Assembly: GCA_017645925.1 (NCBI GenBank) | Contig: JAGCNN010000103.1 | Location: 1-40,456, forward strand | Source: Bacteroidales bacterium | GTDB lineage: Bacteria > Bacteroidota > Bacteroidia > Bacteroidales > ML635J-15 | Direction of reading: 5' to 3' | DNA length: 40,456 bases | Shown here: positions 18,801 to 25,950 of the stretch, one piece after another | How the letters are laid out: each line of letters opens with the position of its first letter | Position numbering within the stretch: position 1 is the first letter of the stretch | The notes under the pieces: generated by a model | Database searches by the model: none | The model's input: only the letters and a program-made list of their open reading frames with translations | What the model was told of the DNA's origin: nothing | Position numbers and translations under genes: made by a program

Positions 18801-20366
18801 CCTATCAAGTCGGAAATGCAGGTGATTGACGACAACAAGGTTTCGTTTACCGTAGAAAAGGATGTTGAAAATGCTAAGGTGCAAGTTAATGGCAAGCGCG
18901 ACAAGAAGGAGTCTGTTGCAAAGAAGATTGCCGACAATATTCTCGTATTGCTCATGAGCGTTAAGAACGTTTCGGCAAACGTAAGTGAAACCAATGGTAC
19001 TCTGCTTCCTGGTTATATGGGCAAGACTAGGTTGCTTGGTATGTCGAAATATACTCCCGATGAGGCAATGTTCGGACAGCAGCCTTCGCTTATAGCACCA
19101 ACTTTCCCGTTTGTAATAGGCTGGCAGGTACGAAATTTCGGTGAGTGGGCTTGCGAACACAACCTCGTAACCAAGGACACGACCTCAATTCAGGCATACA
19201 CGCAGACACATTCGCGCAATTGGAACTTCAGGGCATCTATAGAGCCTGTCCGCGACTTGAAGATAGACCTTACGATGCTGCACAACTATTCCGAAAATCA
19301 GACCAAGTATTACCGTTATGGCATTGACCCTGCAACAGGTGTAGGAACATTCCGCGGGCTTAATCCTTCAATGACTGGAACATTCTCAATGTCAACTGTT
19401 ACAATAAAGTCGGCTTTCGAGAAATTTAAGTCGGAAAACTATGTTTCGGAAACTTTCGCACAATTCTCCGACAACAGAATAATAATAGCCGAACGTTTGG
19501 CAAAGGAACGTCCCGATTATAATCCATCGGACATTGACGAAGATGGTTTCCCAAGCGGATTTGGTCGCACTTCGCAGGATGTACTTATTCCGGCATTCTT
19601 TGCAGCATACACGGGACAAGACCCCAATACGGTAAAGCTGAACACTATTCCTGGACTTTGGTCGGCACTTCCAAACTGGCAGGTTGTTTATGATGGCCTG
19701 GGCAAGATTCCAAAGCTTAAGAAGGTTTTCCGTTCCGTAAGCCTCAAGCATTCGTATCGTTCTACGTACAACATCGGTTCGTTCCAGACACGTCTGGCCA
19801 ACGAGTACGACCCCGACGACAACGGACTAAACCAGATTCGCGACCAGCTCAACAATTTCTACTCGCGGTATGTAATCAATGGTATCAGCATCAGCGAACA
19901 GTTAAGCCCTTTGATTTCGTTTGACATGATGCTTGTCAACAGTATGACAGTGAAGGTGGAAGTGAAGAAAACACGTAATCTCACTATGAGTTTCTCCAAC
20001 AACCAGCTTACCGAAGTCAAGAACAATGAATTAATAATAGGTGCAGGCTATCGTTTCAAGGATGTAGCGCTCACTATAAATATTGGTAGCAGGAAACGCG
20101 ACCTCAAGAGCGACCTTAACCTTCGTTTCGACTTCTCTGCCCGCAAGCAGATAACCATGATACGAAAACTTGAAGAATCGCAGGATCAGCCTACATCAGG
20201 AAACATACAATATACTATCAAATTATCGGCTGACTATGTGCTTAGCAACAGATTTAACGTAAGTTTGTTCTACGACCAAAGCATTAACAATCCGATAGTT
20301 GGCACATCTTTTAAGACCATTACGGCAAAAGTTGGAATTATGATGAGATTTACTCTTGCTACATGA
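12897..20366 (+). CDS. sprA: T9SS outer-membrane translocon SprA (Sov)
   Basis: A 2489-residue protein, close in size to Flavobacterium SprA and Porphyromonas Sov. It is the very large outer-membrane beta-barrel through which T9SS cargo passes. A signal peptide (FGRILKYTLVGGLMAAMMVVAFVPSNA) is followed by an N-terminal plug-like region, SprA repeat regions (for example GSAELTLGLEYTRTDNPAL near 180 and ITFNAEFAQLLPGHSK near 820), and a long series of amphipathic strands ending MMRFTLAT. A Lys-rich segment near residues 1910-2010 interrupts the barrel region. The start is the TTG at 12897, because the only nearby ATGs lie inside the signal peptide. It follows ruvA by 9 bases and precedes gcvH, the order seen in Flavobacterium. 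The sorting-domain proteins at 3832 and 31674 are probable substrates. Confidence 0.96.
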   Translation: MFGRILKYTLVGGLMAAMMVVAFVPSNARTGGSNRYSSPKAISAEVPGPDDDTTKTEGNAKFPLPKENVNPSDNTDNSPLYGSDPSNVSTSVEYDPETNSYNFQKNVDGMPIGTPYSMPFDDYVNYNFEKAMNSYWHQKAKANRQQNQEMNSNLIPKLEVGGEIFDRIFGGNVIDIKPQGSAELTLGLEYTRTDNPALDSKQQRQVNLDFDEKIQMNVVGQIGTKMKVNISYDTEASFDFENNVKLEYTGDDDDIIQKIEAGNVSLPLTGTLIQGSQSLFGVKTELKFGKLTLTGLLSQKKSETSTINVEGGSTTKEFEIKADNYEENKHFFLSHYFKENYDRAMANLPVIAGGVTINRIEVWVTNKTGNYTDSRNIVALVDLGESNSNDIQSFYVSSSLHNTTTVPPYNDVNILGNIALDYPDIRDINTVSSTLQNLQMAGGTDFEKIESARKLNASEYTLNAQLGYISLNSKLNADQVLAVAYEYTVAGEVYTVGEFSNSAIAAPQTLVVKLIKGTSFTPSKKNWDLMMKNIYNIGAFQITREDFTLDILYTNDKTGTDLTYIPAGEIDSVQLLRVMGLDNLNTNNDPYPDGLFDFVENYTISSSGGRVIFPVREPFGSYLYEKITGGNSSLNNIAESYVFPELYDSTKSKAQQMAEKNKFKLKGRYKSTSSSEISLNAINVPQGSVSVTAGSTLLVENVDYTVDYNLGRVKILNQGILEAGTPISISLESNSVGTMQTKVLTGLHANYDFSNNFNVGATILHLKEKPITQKVNIGEEPLSNTIWGANLSYRTDAPFLTKAIDFLPLIQTKEMSTITFNAEFAQLLPGHSKAIGKEGAAYIDDFESSKITNDIKSYVSWSMASTPTDSVLFPESSLINNLEYGKNRARLSWFVVDQTLHESTSPISIDDRSSHYTRLVYEKELFPNRESESANLEKNIAPLNVVFYPNEKGPYNYDVAGMNSHGGLENPRKRWAGIQRQLTTTDFEDANIEYIEFWMMDPFVEDSLNPGGDLYFNLGDVSEDILKDGRKSFEQGLPAPSLDNPIDTTVWGIVPNSQALVSAFDNNAEIRFAQDVGFDGLSSENEVTFFSDYLEQVKNMFGENSEAYQMALADPSSDNYHHYKGSDYDQLGLNILDRYKYFNGLEGNSIPREYQTETYITNSTTTPDVEDINRDNTLSESENFFQYRVSIRPQDLVVGQNYIADKTIVSVTLANDETSQVTWYQFKIPISEYSKRIGSISDFKSIRFMRMFMTNFDTTTCLRFGTLDLVRGEWRKYDDSFMQPGEYVVNELENTSFDVSAVNIEENSSRRPVNYVLPPGVTREQNTMNPQFQQLNEQAMTIKVIDLADGDARAVYKNVYLDVRKYLRMQMFVHVESVVGKDEIKDGDVSVFVRLGTDYKNNYYEFEVPLTVTPEGYYSGDDLESPDRYVVWPSENDINIVFEDLTKVKENRNELIRLGNQNVGLTKLYYEMNERGKISVMGNPNLSNVQTIMIGVRNPKQVTLNGTDDGLPKSAEVWVNELRLTNFNEKSGWAATARATAKLADFGTVTLSGTTKKPGFGALNSTIKDRLTEEINQYDFSSSFEFGKFFPERFNVRIPLYVAVSENVSNPEYDPLSPDVLMKNTLRNPDLSKEYKDSIRHLSQDYVKRTSINLTNVKVNGKQGQKPHIYNLSNFSLSYGYNNVFQRDPNTVFRTNITHTASVFYNYNATPKIVEPLKNVKLFKKKAFQILRDFNFYYLPSQISFRSNLNRQYGETQIRNVYDPSYTLPISVIKDFTIIRQYDLKYNFSKNLKFEYTATNNARIDEPEGRIFKGDPEYEQKRDSIWNNFKTFGRNTSYYQQWSASYTLPINKIPIFNWISASVRYQGSYNWTAGAITADTLNIGNVVQNANTMSASTQFNLLNLYNKVKYLKDVNNKYRGRASTKKKETENVTYSEDIGKLTAGKKKTITHKLKTKNVTIKVTDDKGRPIKSEMQVIDDNKVSFTVEKDVENAKVQVNGKRDKKESVAKKIADNILVLLMSVKNVSANVSETNGTLLPGYMGKTRLLGMSKYTPDEAMFGQQPSLIAPTFPFVIGWQVRNFGEWACEHNLVTKDTTSIQAYTQTHSRNWNFRASIEPVRDLKIDLTMLHNYSENQTKYYRYGIDPATGVGTFRGLNPSMTGTFSMSTVTIKSAFEKFKSENYVSETFAQFSDNRIIIAERLAKERPDYNPSDIDEDGFPSGFGRTSQDVLIPAFFAAYTGQDPNTVKLNTIPGLWSALPNWQVVYDGLGKIPKLKKVFRSVSLKHSYRSTYNIGSFQTRLANEYDPDDNGLNQIRDQLNNFYSRYVINGISISEQLSPLISFDMMLVNSMTVKVEVKKTRNLTMSFSNNQLTEVKNNELIIGAGYRFKDVALTINIGSRKRDLKSDLNLRFDFSARKQITMIRKLEESQDQPTSGNIQYTIKLSADYVLSNRFNVSLFYDQSINNPIVGTSFKTITAKVGIMMRFTLAT

Positions 20367-20385
20367 TAAAAATGTGTTATTTTTG
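20356..20385 (+). promoter_or_regulatory. Promoter of gcvH
   Basis: TTG at 20356-20358 and TATTTTTG at 20378-20385 are 19 bases apart, the Bacteroides -33/-7 arrangement. The promoter overlaps the last codons of sprA and gives a leader of about 35 bases, so gcvH can be transcribed independently. Confidence 0.6.
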
Positions 20386-20424
20386 GCGTTCAAATTTTGT
20401 ATTAATATTAAAAATAAAATAAAA

Positions 20425-20805
20425 ATGGCATTTCCAAAAGAATTAAAGTACGCAGAATCACACGAATGGCTGCGCGTTGAAGGCGAAGAAGCATACATTG
20501 GTATTACCGATTTCGCAGTATCTGAATTGAACGACCTTATTTACATTGAAATTGAGGTTGAAGGTGAAACTCTTGAAAAGGGTGAAGAATTTGGTGTTAT
20601 CGAAGCATCAAAGGTTGCATCAAAGGTTTACATGCCGGTATCTGGCGAAGTTCTCGAAGTAAATCAGGACGCTCTTGACAATCCTGAAATGTTGAAGGAC
20701 GACGCATATCAGAATGGCTGGTTGATTAAGATTAGAATGACCGACCCGTCACAGGCTAACGCTCTTCTCGATGCTGCAGCTTACGAAGCATTGACAAAGA
20801 AATAA
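20425..20805 (+). CDS. gcvH: Glycine cleavage system H protein
   Basis: A 126-residue lipoyl carrier that shuttles the aminomethyl group between the P, T and L proteins of the glycine cleavage system in the cytoplasm. The lipoyl-domain hairpin is clear: the attachment lysine is Lys63 in the motif EASKVASKVYMPVSGEV, where other H proteins read ESVKA. The N-terminal YAESHEWLRVEG and the tail with NGWLIKIRM are typical. The ATG at 20425 is chosen over an in-frame start at 20356, which would lie inside sprA and add residues unlike the family. It follows sprA as in other Bacteroidetes and is closed by a clear terminator. Confidence 0.97.
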   Translation: MAFPKELKYAESHEWLRVEGEEAYIGITDFAVSELNDLIYIEIEVEGETLEKGEEFGVIEASKVASKVYMPVSGEVLEVNQDALDNPEMLKDDAYQNGWLIKIRMTDPSQANALLDAAAYEALTKK

Positions 20806-20840
20806 TCGTCATATTTTGTCATATAACATGATTTAACATG

Positions 20841-20871
20841 TGCCGCGCTTCTTAGGTGCGGCATTTTTTTT
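20841..20871 (+). terminator. Rho-independent terminator after gcvH
   Basis: TGCCGC and GCGGCA form a 6-base-pair stem around an 11-base loop, followed by eight T residues. It ends where the inverted-repeat element begins. Confidence 0.85.
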
Positions 20872-21131
20872 ATTGGTGTCCGCTAAAGTATCCTGCTCGT
20901 CATTTACTAGCTTCGCTGCGTGAGCTAAAGGTACGGAAGACAAAGCAAACAGGCGTAGGAACGAGCCTTGTGAGCCTGTCTGCCCGAAATCTGTTAACTG
21001 ATTATTAGAGAACAGATTACTCACTTCGTTTCGTGAGAAAGTTCAGGACAAGTGAACTCACAAGCAACGTTCCTTATGCTGTTCGTTCTACTTTTCGGAA
21101 TGATTGGCTGGGACTTTATCGGACACTAATA
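20871..21131. mobile_element. Transposase-less inverted-repeat element, about 260 bases
   Basis: The ends TATTGGTGTCCGCTAAAGTA (left) and TTTATCGGACACTAATA (right) are near-perfect inverted repeats. Inside are the module GCTTCGCTGCGTGAGCTAAAGG and a 105-base block (20989-21095) that is almost identical to 26130-26242, including the hairpin CTCACTTCGTTTCGTGAG. No ORF of useful length is present. It lies between the gcvH terminator and the pgk promoter. The structure is that of a MITE-like element or of an IS relic without its transposase; target duplications are not clear in the T-rich flanks. Confidence 0.7.
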
Positions 21132-21165
21132 ATATTTTTTCTTTCGTGCGAATGATAATTTTTAT

Positions 21166-21173
21166 TAAGTTTG
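21166..21173 (+). promoter_or_regulatory. Bacteroides-type -7 element upstream of pgk
   Basis: TAAGTTTG fits TAnnTTTG, 32 bases before the ATG at 21205 and 35 bases after the end of the inverted-repeat element. No strong -33 TTTG is present. Confidence 0.5.
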
Positions 21174-21204
21174 TGGGATAACAAAAACAATAAAAATATA
21201 TTGT

Positions 21205-23118
21205 ATGGATAAGTGTAATAATCTGAAAATGATGCTACAGAATGTTGAGCATCCAGTTACCGTCCTGCTCGGTGGCGATAAGATAAAAGAACAACTCGAA
21301 GCTATTGATGGAATTCTAGAAGGTGTTGATAATGTACTCGTTGCAGGTGCAGTGATTGCTCCTTTTGCAAAGGCAAGCGGACTAAATGTCGGTGATTCGC
21401 CAGTTTGCGACGGTTGCGTTGCAAAGGCAAAGGAAATATTGGCAAAGGCCGCTGGCAAAATTTGTATGCCTGTTGACTGCTACATTGCCGACAAGCCGGA
21501 AAACGATTCCAACATCTCCCATCTTGAACTCAAGGACGTCCAAAACGGATTCATCATGGACATTGGTGTTAAAACCGTTGATATTTTCGCAGAAAAAATC
21601 GAAGGCGCAAAGACTTTTGTATGGAACGGAACCTTGGGACATTCCGAAATGCCACACTTTGCTTACGGAACCTACAAGACAGCCCTCGCTGCTGCCCGTG
21701 GCACTGCAAACGGACTGAAAACTATGGTTGATGGCGACGACACAAAGGCTGCAATCTTGCGCTATGGTCTCGAAGGTGGAATGTTTTTCCTTGAAGATGG
21801 CAAGCTGATGAAAAAAGCTGAACGCAAAGTTGTTCACACTGACGAGGCACCAAAGGACGGCTACACAATCGACCAATACAACTTCAACGGAAAGAAAGTT
21901 TTGCTCCGCGTTGATTTCAATGTTCCGCTGGACGAAAACTTCAACATTACCGACGATACCCGTATAGTTTGCGAAGTTCCTACAATCAAGAAGATTCTGA
22001 AGGATGGCGGTGCTGTAATTATCATGTCGCATCTTGGTCGTCCCAAGAAGGTTGACAATAAGTTCTCGCTCAAGCACATCGTTAAGCACGTAAGCGAATG
22101 TCTTGGTGTTCCAGTTCAATTTGCCGACGACTGCCAGAAGGCTCAGGCACAGGCTGCTGCACTGAAGTCGGGCGAAGTGCTTTTGCTTGAAAACTTGCGT
22201 TTCTACGCCGAAGAGGAGGGTAAGCCACGCGGATTGGCAGACGATGCTACAGACGAGGAAAAGAAGGCTGCAAAGGCTGCCATAAAGGAATCACAGAAGG
22301 AATTTGTTAAGACTCTTGCTTCGTATGGCGACTGCTACGTAAACGATGCTTTCGGCACAGCACATCGCGCTCATGCTTCAACGTACTATGTTGCAAAGTA
22401 CTTCCCGAAGGACAAAATGTTGGGTTATTTGGTTGAAAACGAAGTAAACAACATCAACAAGGTGCTTACTACTGGCGAAAAGCCTGTTACGGCAATAGTT
22501 GGCGGTTCAAAGATTTCGACCAAGATTGATATTATTAAGTCGTTGATAACCAAAGTTGATAACCTTATTGTTGGCGGTGGAATTTCCTATACTTTCATCA
22601 AGGCTATGGGCGGCAACATCGGACGTTCGTTGGCTGAAGACGATTGCATTCCTATTGCAAATGAAATTCTTGATATGGCCAAGAAGCTGAATGTAAACCT
22701 TTATCTGCCGGTTGACTGCATGATTGGAGACAAGTTCGACAACGAAGCCAACATTCACATGGCCGATGTTCGCAACGTTCCCGATGGCTGGGAAGGCATG
22801 GATATGGGTGTCAAGACCATACAGAGATACACCGAGGTTATAGAAAATTCGAAGACTATCCTTTGGAACGGTCCTATGGGTGTATTCGAAATGGAGCATT
22901 TCAGCAACGGAACCATGAAAGTTGCCTTGGCGGTTTGCCGCGCTACCGAACTTGGCGCATTCACCCTCGTAGGTGGCGGCGACAGCATTGCTGCTCTCAA
23001 CAAGTTCAACCTAAGCGAGAAAATCAGCTATGCTTCCACAGCAGGCGGAGCATTGCTCGAGTACATCGAAGGCAAGGAACTTCCAGGACTGAAGGCTATT
23101 TCATCAGACGAAATTTAA
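21205..23118 (+). CDS. pgk: Phosphoglycerate kinase with an extra N-terminal half-PGK domain
   Basis: A 637-residue protein; ordinary PGK is about 390-420. Residues 220-637 are a complete [12 protein letters not shown] at 235-243, SHLGRP at 275-280, GGSK at 433-436, WNGPMG at 554-559 and the nucleotide loop GGGDS at 590-594. It makes ATP and 3-phosphoglycerate in glycolysis. Residues 15-210 are a second, diverged copy of the C-terminal (nucleotide-binding) lobe: GGDK at 23-26, [10 protein letters not shown] at 88-97, WNGTLG at 140-145, then VDGDD where GGGDS should be. The extra lobe has thus kept its fold motifs but lost the nucleotide loop. There is no stop or frameshift between the two parts. 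The nearest in-frame internal ATG before the full PGK is at 21808 and might give a normal-length product. A regulatory or structural role for the extra lobe is inference. Confidence 0.93.
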   Translation: MDKCNNLKMMLQNVEHPVTVLLGGDKIKEQLEAIDGILEGVDNVLVAGAVIAPFAKASGLNVGDSPVCDGCVAKAKEILAKAAGKICMPVDCYIADKPENDSNISHLELKDVQNGFIMDIGVKTVDIFAEKIEGAKTFVWNGTLGHSEMPHFAYGTYKTALAAARGTANGLKTMVDGDDTKAAILRYGLEGGMFFLEDGKLMKKAERKVVHTDEAPKDGYTIDQYNFNGKKVLLRVDFNVPLDENFNITDDTRIVCEVPTIKKILKDGGAVIIMSHLGRPKKVDNKFSLKHIVKHVSECLGVPVQFADDCQKAQAQAAALKSGEVLLLENLRFYAEEEGKPRGLADDATDEEKKAAKAAIKESQKEFVKTLASYGDCYVNDAFGTAHRAHASTYYVAKYFPKDKMLGYLVENEVNNINKVLTTGEKPVTAIVGGSKISTKIDIIKSLITKVDNLIVGGGISYTFIKAMGGNIGRSLAEDDCIPIANEILDMAKKLNVNLYLPVDCMIGDKFDNEANIHMADVRNVPDGWEGMDMGVKTIQRYTEVIENSKTILWNGPMGVFEMEHFSNGTMKVALAVCRATELGAFTLVGGGDSIAALNKFNLSEKISYASTAGGALLEYIEGKELPGLKAISSDEI

Positions 23119-23139
23119 TCATTATTTCTTCGTTTTAGG

Positions 23140-23170
23140 AGGAGGCATATCCACATTGCCTCCTTTTCTT
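23140..23170 (+). terminator. Rho-independent terminator after pgk
   Basis: AGGAGGCA and TGCCTCCT form a perfect 8-base-pair stem with a 9-base loop, followed by TTTCTT. Confidence 0.85.
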
Positions 23171-23173
23171 GTA

Positions 23174-23204
23174 TTTGCACAAAACAAAATAAATGATACC
23201 TTTG
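23174..23204 (+). promoter_or_regulatory. Promoter of thiL
   Basis: TTTG at 23174-23177 and TACCTTTG at 23197-23204 are exactly 19 bases apart, the full Bacteroides consensus. It is 23 bases before the thiL ATG. This is the best promoter match in the window. Confidence 0.75.
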
Positions 23205-23226
23205 CAAGGTTTTTGAACAACAAGTC

Positions 23227-24267
23227 ATGGAAAAGAAAGAAGAAAAGAAACCCCTTGAAATATCGGAACTTGGAGAATTTGGACTGATAGAACACCTTAC
23301 AAAGGACCTTACTGTAATCGACAAGAATCTCATCAAAGGAATTGGAGACGACTGTGCTGTATTCGAATGTGGCGACATCTGCAATCTTGTTACTACCGAC
23401 CTGCTTGTCGAAGGTGTGCATTTCAATTTGATATACACGCCGCTTAAGCATCTTGGTTACAAGGCAGTTGCTGTAAATCTCAGCGACATATATGCCATGA
23501 ACGGAACGCCAAAGTACATTACCGTATCTATAGCGCTTAGCCGCAAATTCTCGGTCACGGCAGTCGAGCAGCTTTACGAAGGCATAAAACTCGCTTGCGA
23601 CCGCTTTGATGTAGAGCTAATTGGCGGTGATACAACCAGTTCGATGTCTGGACTTTTCATCAATATTACAGCAATAGGTCAGGCCAAGAAAGAGGACATT
23701 GCCTATCGCAGCGGAGCAAAAAAGAATGACCTGATATGCGTCAGCGGAGACCTTGGAGGCGCTTATATCGGACTGAATGTCCTTGAGCGTGAAGCTAAAA
23801 TATACATGGATGATAAGGATATGCAACCCGAACTCGAAGGATATGAATACGTAATCGAAAGGCAGTTGAAACCCGAACCACGTCGCGACATTGTACGCGA
23901 ACTTGCAAAGCTGGGAATCGTGCCTAATTCCATGATTGACATTTCTGATGGTCTTTCGTCAGAATTGCTGCATATTTGCAAGGAATCAGGTGTGGGATGC
24001 AGGGTTTACTAGGATAAAATTCCAATACATGAGCAAACCGAATTCGTATCCGAGAAATTCCGCCTCGACCCAAGCCTTGCAGCCATGAACGGTGGCGAAG
24101 ACTACGAACTTCTGTTCACCATACCGCTGGAGAAAAAGGACCTCGTGGAAGAAATCAACGATGTGTCTATTATAGGTTACATCTGTGATGCCGGACAAGG
24201 AGGAAAATTTGTAGCTCGCAATGGCGTGGAACTTGAACTGAAAGCCCAGGGCTGGAACGCGTTCTAG
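23227..24267 (+). pseudogene. thiL: Thiamine-monophosphate kinase interrupted by an in-frame TAG
   Basis: The reading frame encodes ThiL, which phosphorylates thiamine monophosphate to the active diphosphate. Motifs: GDD at 40-42, TTDLLVEGVHF at 56-66, NLSDIYAMNG at 84-93, GGDT at 133-136 and MIDISDGLSSELLHI around 239-253. Codon 262 (24010-24012) is TAG, in the stretch CRVY-stop-DKIPIHEQT. The frame then stays open to 24267 and contains the essential MNGGEDYELLFT (287-298), giving 346 codons in all. One base change, probably from GAG (Glu), explains it. Both parts have kept coding character, so the change is recent, a sequencing error, or the codon is read through. TAG ends normal genes here (ruvA, tgt), so general recoding is unlikely. 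A stop at 262 would remove the GGEDYE motif and should inactivate the enzyme. Confidence 0.88.
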
Positions 24268-24292
24268 CGAGCCATCAATCTATTTATAAAGC

Positions 24293-24339
24293 GTACAGCT
24301 GCAAAATTTTGCAAAGTACAGCCGCAAAATTTTGCGGCT
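24293..24339 (+). terminator. Palindrome with direct repeats after thiL, possible terminator
   Basis: GTACAGCTGCAAAATTTTGC (24293-24312) is repeated as GTACAGCCGCAAAATTTTGC (24316-24335). The second copy runs into a perfect 20-base palindrome centred on AAAATTTT (24320-24339). There is no following T-run on this strand, so a terminator role is uncertain. Confidence 0.4.
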
Positions 24340-24352
24340 AAACAAAATAAAT

Positions 24353-24383
24353 ATTGCCGCTAACAAAACTAATTGTATCTTTG
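24353..24383 (+). promoter_or_regulatory. Promoter of the lipoprotein gene
   Basis: ATTG at 24353-24356 and TATCTTTG at 24376-24383, 19 bases apart, match the Bacteroides -33/-7 layout. The ATG at 24411 is 28 bases downstream, which excludes the in-frame TTG at 24354 as the start. Confidence 0.65.
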
Positions 24384-24410
24384 CATTTAATATTTTTAAA
24401 ATTATGTAAT

Positions 24411-25859
24411 ATGAAGAAGACATTAATTATTGTCATGGCGTGCATTATGGGAATGTTTGCCATGAATTCGTGTGTTAAGGAATACACGATTAAGGTTGGA
24501 ACCAACAATGCTGAATGGGGTTCTGCAACAGGTTCAGGAACATACATTGCAAATTCAGAAATTACAATTTCTGCAATTCCAGCAGCAGGCTATTATTTCA
24601 TTAAGTGGGACGATGAAAACACTGACAATCCACGTACAATCACAGTAACTGGAGACAAGACTTACACTGCTATCTTCTCCAACACCCCTAATGGTGGCGG
24701 ACAAGGCGGAAACGGCACTTCCATGAACATTAGCGACAACATAAGTGAAAACACCACTTGGCCAGACCTTGGTCTCGATGTTGACTACATCATTGACGGC
24801 TGGATTAACATCGAAGGTAACGCACTGCTTACTATCGAACCAGGTGTAACGATCATGTTCACAGGCGAAAATGGTGGTATGACAGTACACGGAGATGCTG
24901 GTTTGCGTATGGTTGGTACTGCCGACAAGCCTATCAAGTTTGTAGGTCCTTTAAACAATCCTAACAATGGCTCATGGGGCAGAATCGAAATCCAATCGAA
25001 GCGCAACGACAACGTTTGGGAATACGTACAGTTCCTCCGTGGCGGAAGCAGCGATTACGTATGGGATGGTGTCATTAACGTTTATGATGCAAAACTTGCA
25101 ATGCGCAACTGCACAATCGATGGATCCCTCGGCTATGGACTTGTTCTGGAATACGGCACACGTCTAACTGCTTTCGAAGGCAACACAATAAAGAACTGTG
25201 CACAATATCCAATTGTCGGTGAATACTGGGTAAACTTGCTCGACCTTACTGCCAACAACACTTTCGTAAGCAACGGTCATAACTTTATTGACGCAAGATG
25301 CCGCGACATCAGTATGGAAGACCACACCACAATAAAGGCTATGCCTATACCTTATTGTCTTGAATATGGCTTACATTTCGATGGTGGTTATAAACTTACC
25401 ATAGAACCAGGTACACAGTTCTACATAAGGCCAGGCCAAAATATTGATATGGACGAAAACAGCACTTTAATTGCAGATGGTACTGCCGAAAAACCTATTA
25501 TTTTCCGGGGCGTTGAAGATGAACCTAGTTATTGGATAGGTATTAAGTACCACAGCACTAAGCAAGCATCGATTATGAACTATTGTACAGTGGTTAACTG
25601 TGGTGAAGACGATGAATACTTCCACGGTGGATGCCTTTGCATATATGCTAATTCGCGCCTCACGCTCACTAACTGTACAATTGGCAAGAGCCTCCATTAT
25701 GGTATCACATTGGACGATGTAGAACTTTTTGGTCGCATTACACACAGCAACAATACTTTCACAGGTTGCGGTGTTGGCAATGTATGGATCGAAAGTGGTG
25801 GCGAATACAATGGAACAGAGTACGAATCTGGTCAGATACTTACCGACCTTCCAGAATAA
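24411..25859 (+). CDS. Surface lipoprotein with a repeat domain and a probable parallel beta-helix
   Basis: A 482-residue protein. MKKTLIIVMACIMGMFAMNSC is a lipoprotein signal peptide with the lipidated residue at Cys21. Residues about 25-90 form one bacterial repeat unit (ISAIPAAGYYFIKWDDENTDNPRTITVTGDKTYTAIF), the same type as in the M14 protein and the large InlB-type protein of this window. After a Gly-rich linker, residues about 105-480 show short repeating strands such as LTIEPGVTIMF, IKFVGPLNN, LAMRNCTIDGSLGYGLVLEYG and LTLTNCTIGKSLHYGITLDD, the pattern of a right-handed parallel beta-helix. No polysaccharide lyase active site could be identified, so binding or structural roles are as likely as catalysis. 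It is a single-gene unit with its own promoter and terminator. Confidence 0.87.
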   Translation: MKKTLIIVMACIMGMFAMNSCVKEYTIKVGTNNAEWGSATGSGTYIANSEITISAIPAAGYYFIKWDDENTDNPRTITVTGDKTYTAIFSNTPNGGGQGGNGTSMNISDNISENTTWPDLGLDVDYIIDGWINIEGNALLTIEPGVTIMFTGENGGMTVHGDAGLRMVGTADKPIKFVGPLNNPNNGSWGRIEIQSKRNDNVWEYVQFLRGGSSDYVWDGVINVYDAKLAMRNCTIDGSLGYGLVLEYGTRLTAFEGNTIKNCAQYPIVGEYWVNLLDLTANNTFVSNGHNFIDARCRDISMEDHTTIKAMPIPYCLEYGLHFDGGYKLTIEPGTQFYIRPGQNIDMDENSTLIADGTAEKPIIFRGVEDEPSYWIGIKYHSTKQASIMNYCTVVNCGEDDEYFHGGCLCIYANSRLTLTNCTIGKSLHYGITLDDVELFGRITHSNNTFTGCGVGNVWIESGGEYNGTEYESGQILTDLPE

Positions 25860-25882
25860 GGAATAGAATACAACAAATAATC

Positions 25883-25909
25883 AAAGGCAACTTTCGGGTT
25901 GCCTTTTTT
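25883..25909 (+). terminator. Rho-independent terminator after the lipoprotein gene
   Basis: AAAGGCAAC and GTTGCCTTT form a 9-base-pair stem with a 6-base loop TTTCGG, ending in a run of six T residues. It is the strongest terminator in the window. Confidence 0.9.
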
Positions 25910-25950
25910 GTTTGTAGTAAGGAGTGGAATTTTTGAAATGCAATGTAAAT

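Noticed and set aside
24010-24012. Genome-wide reassignment of TAG
   Set aside because: TAG is the natural stop of ruvA, tgt and other genes in this window, so recoding in general is not supported.
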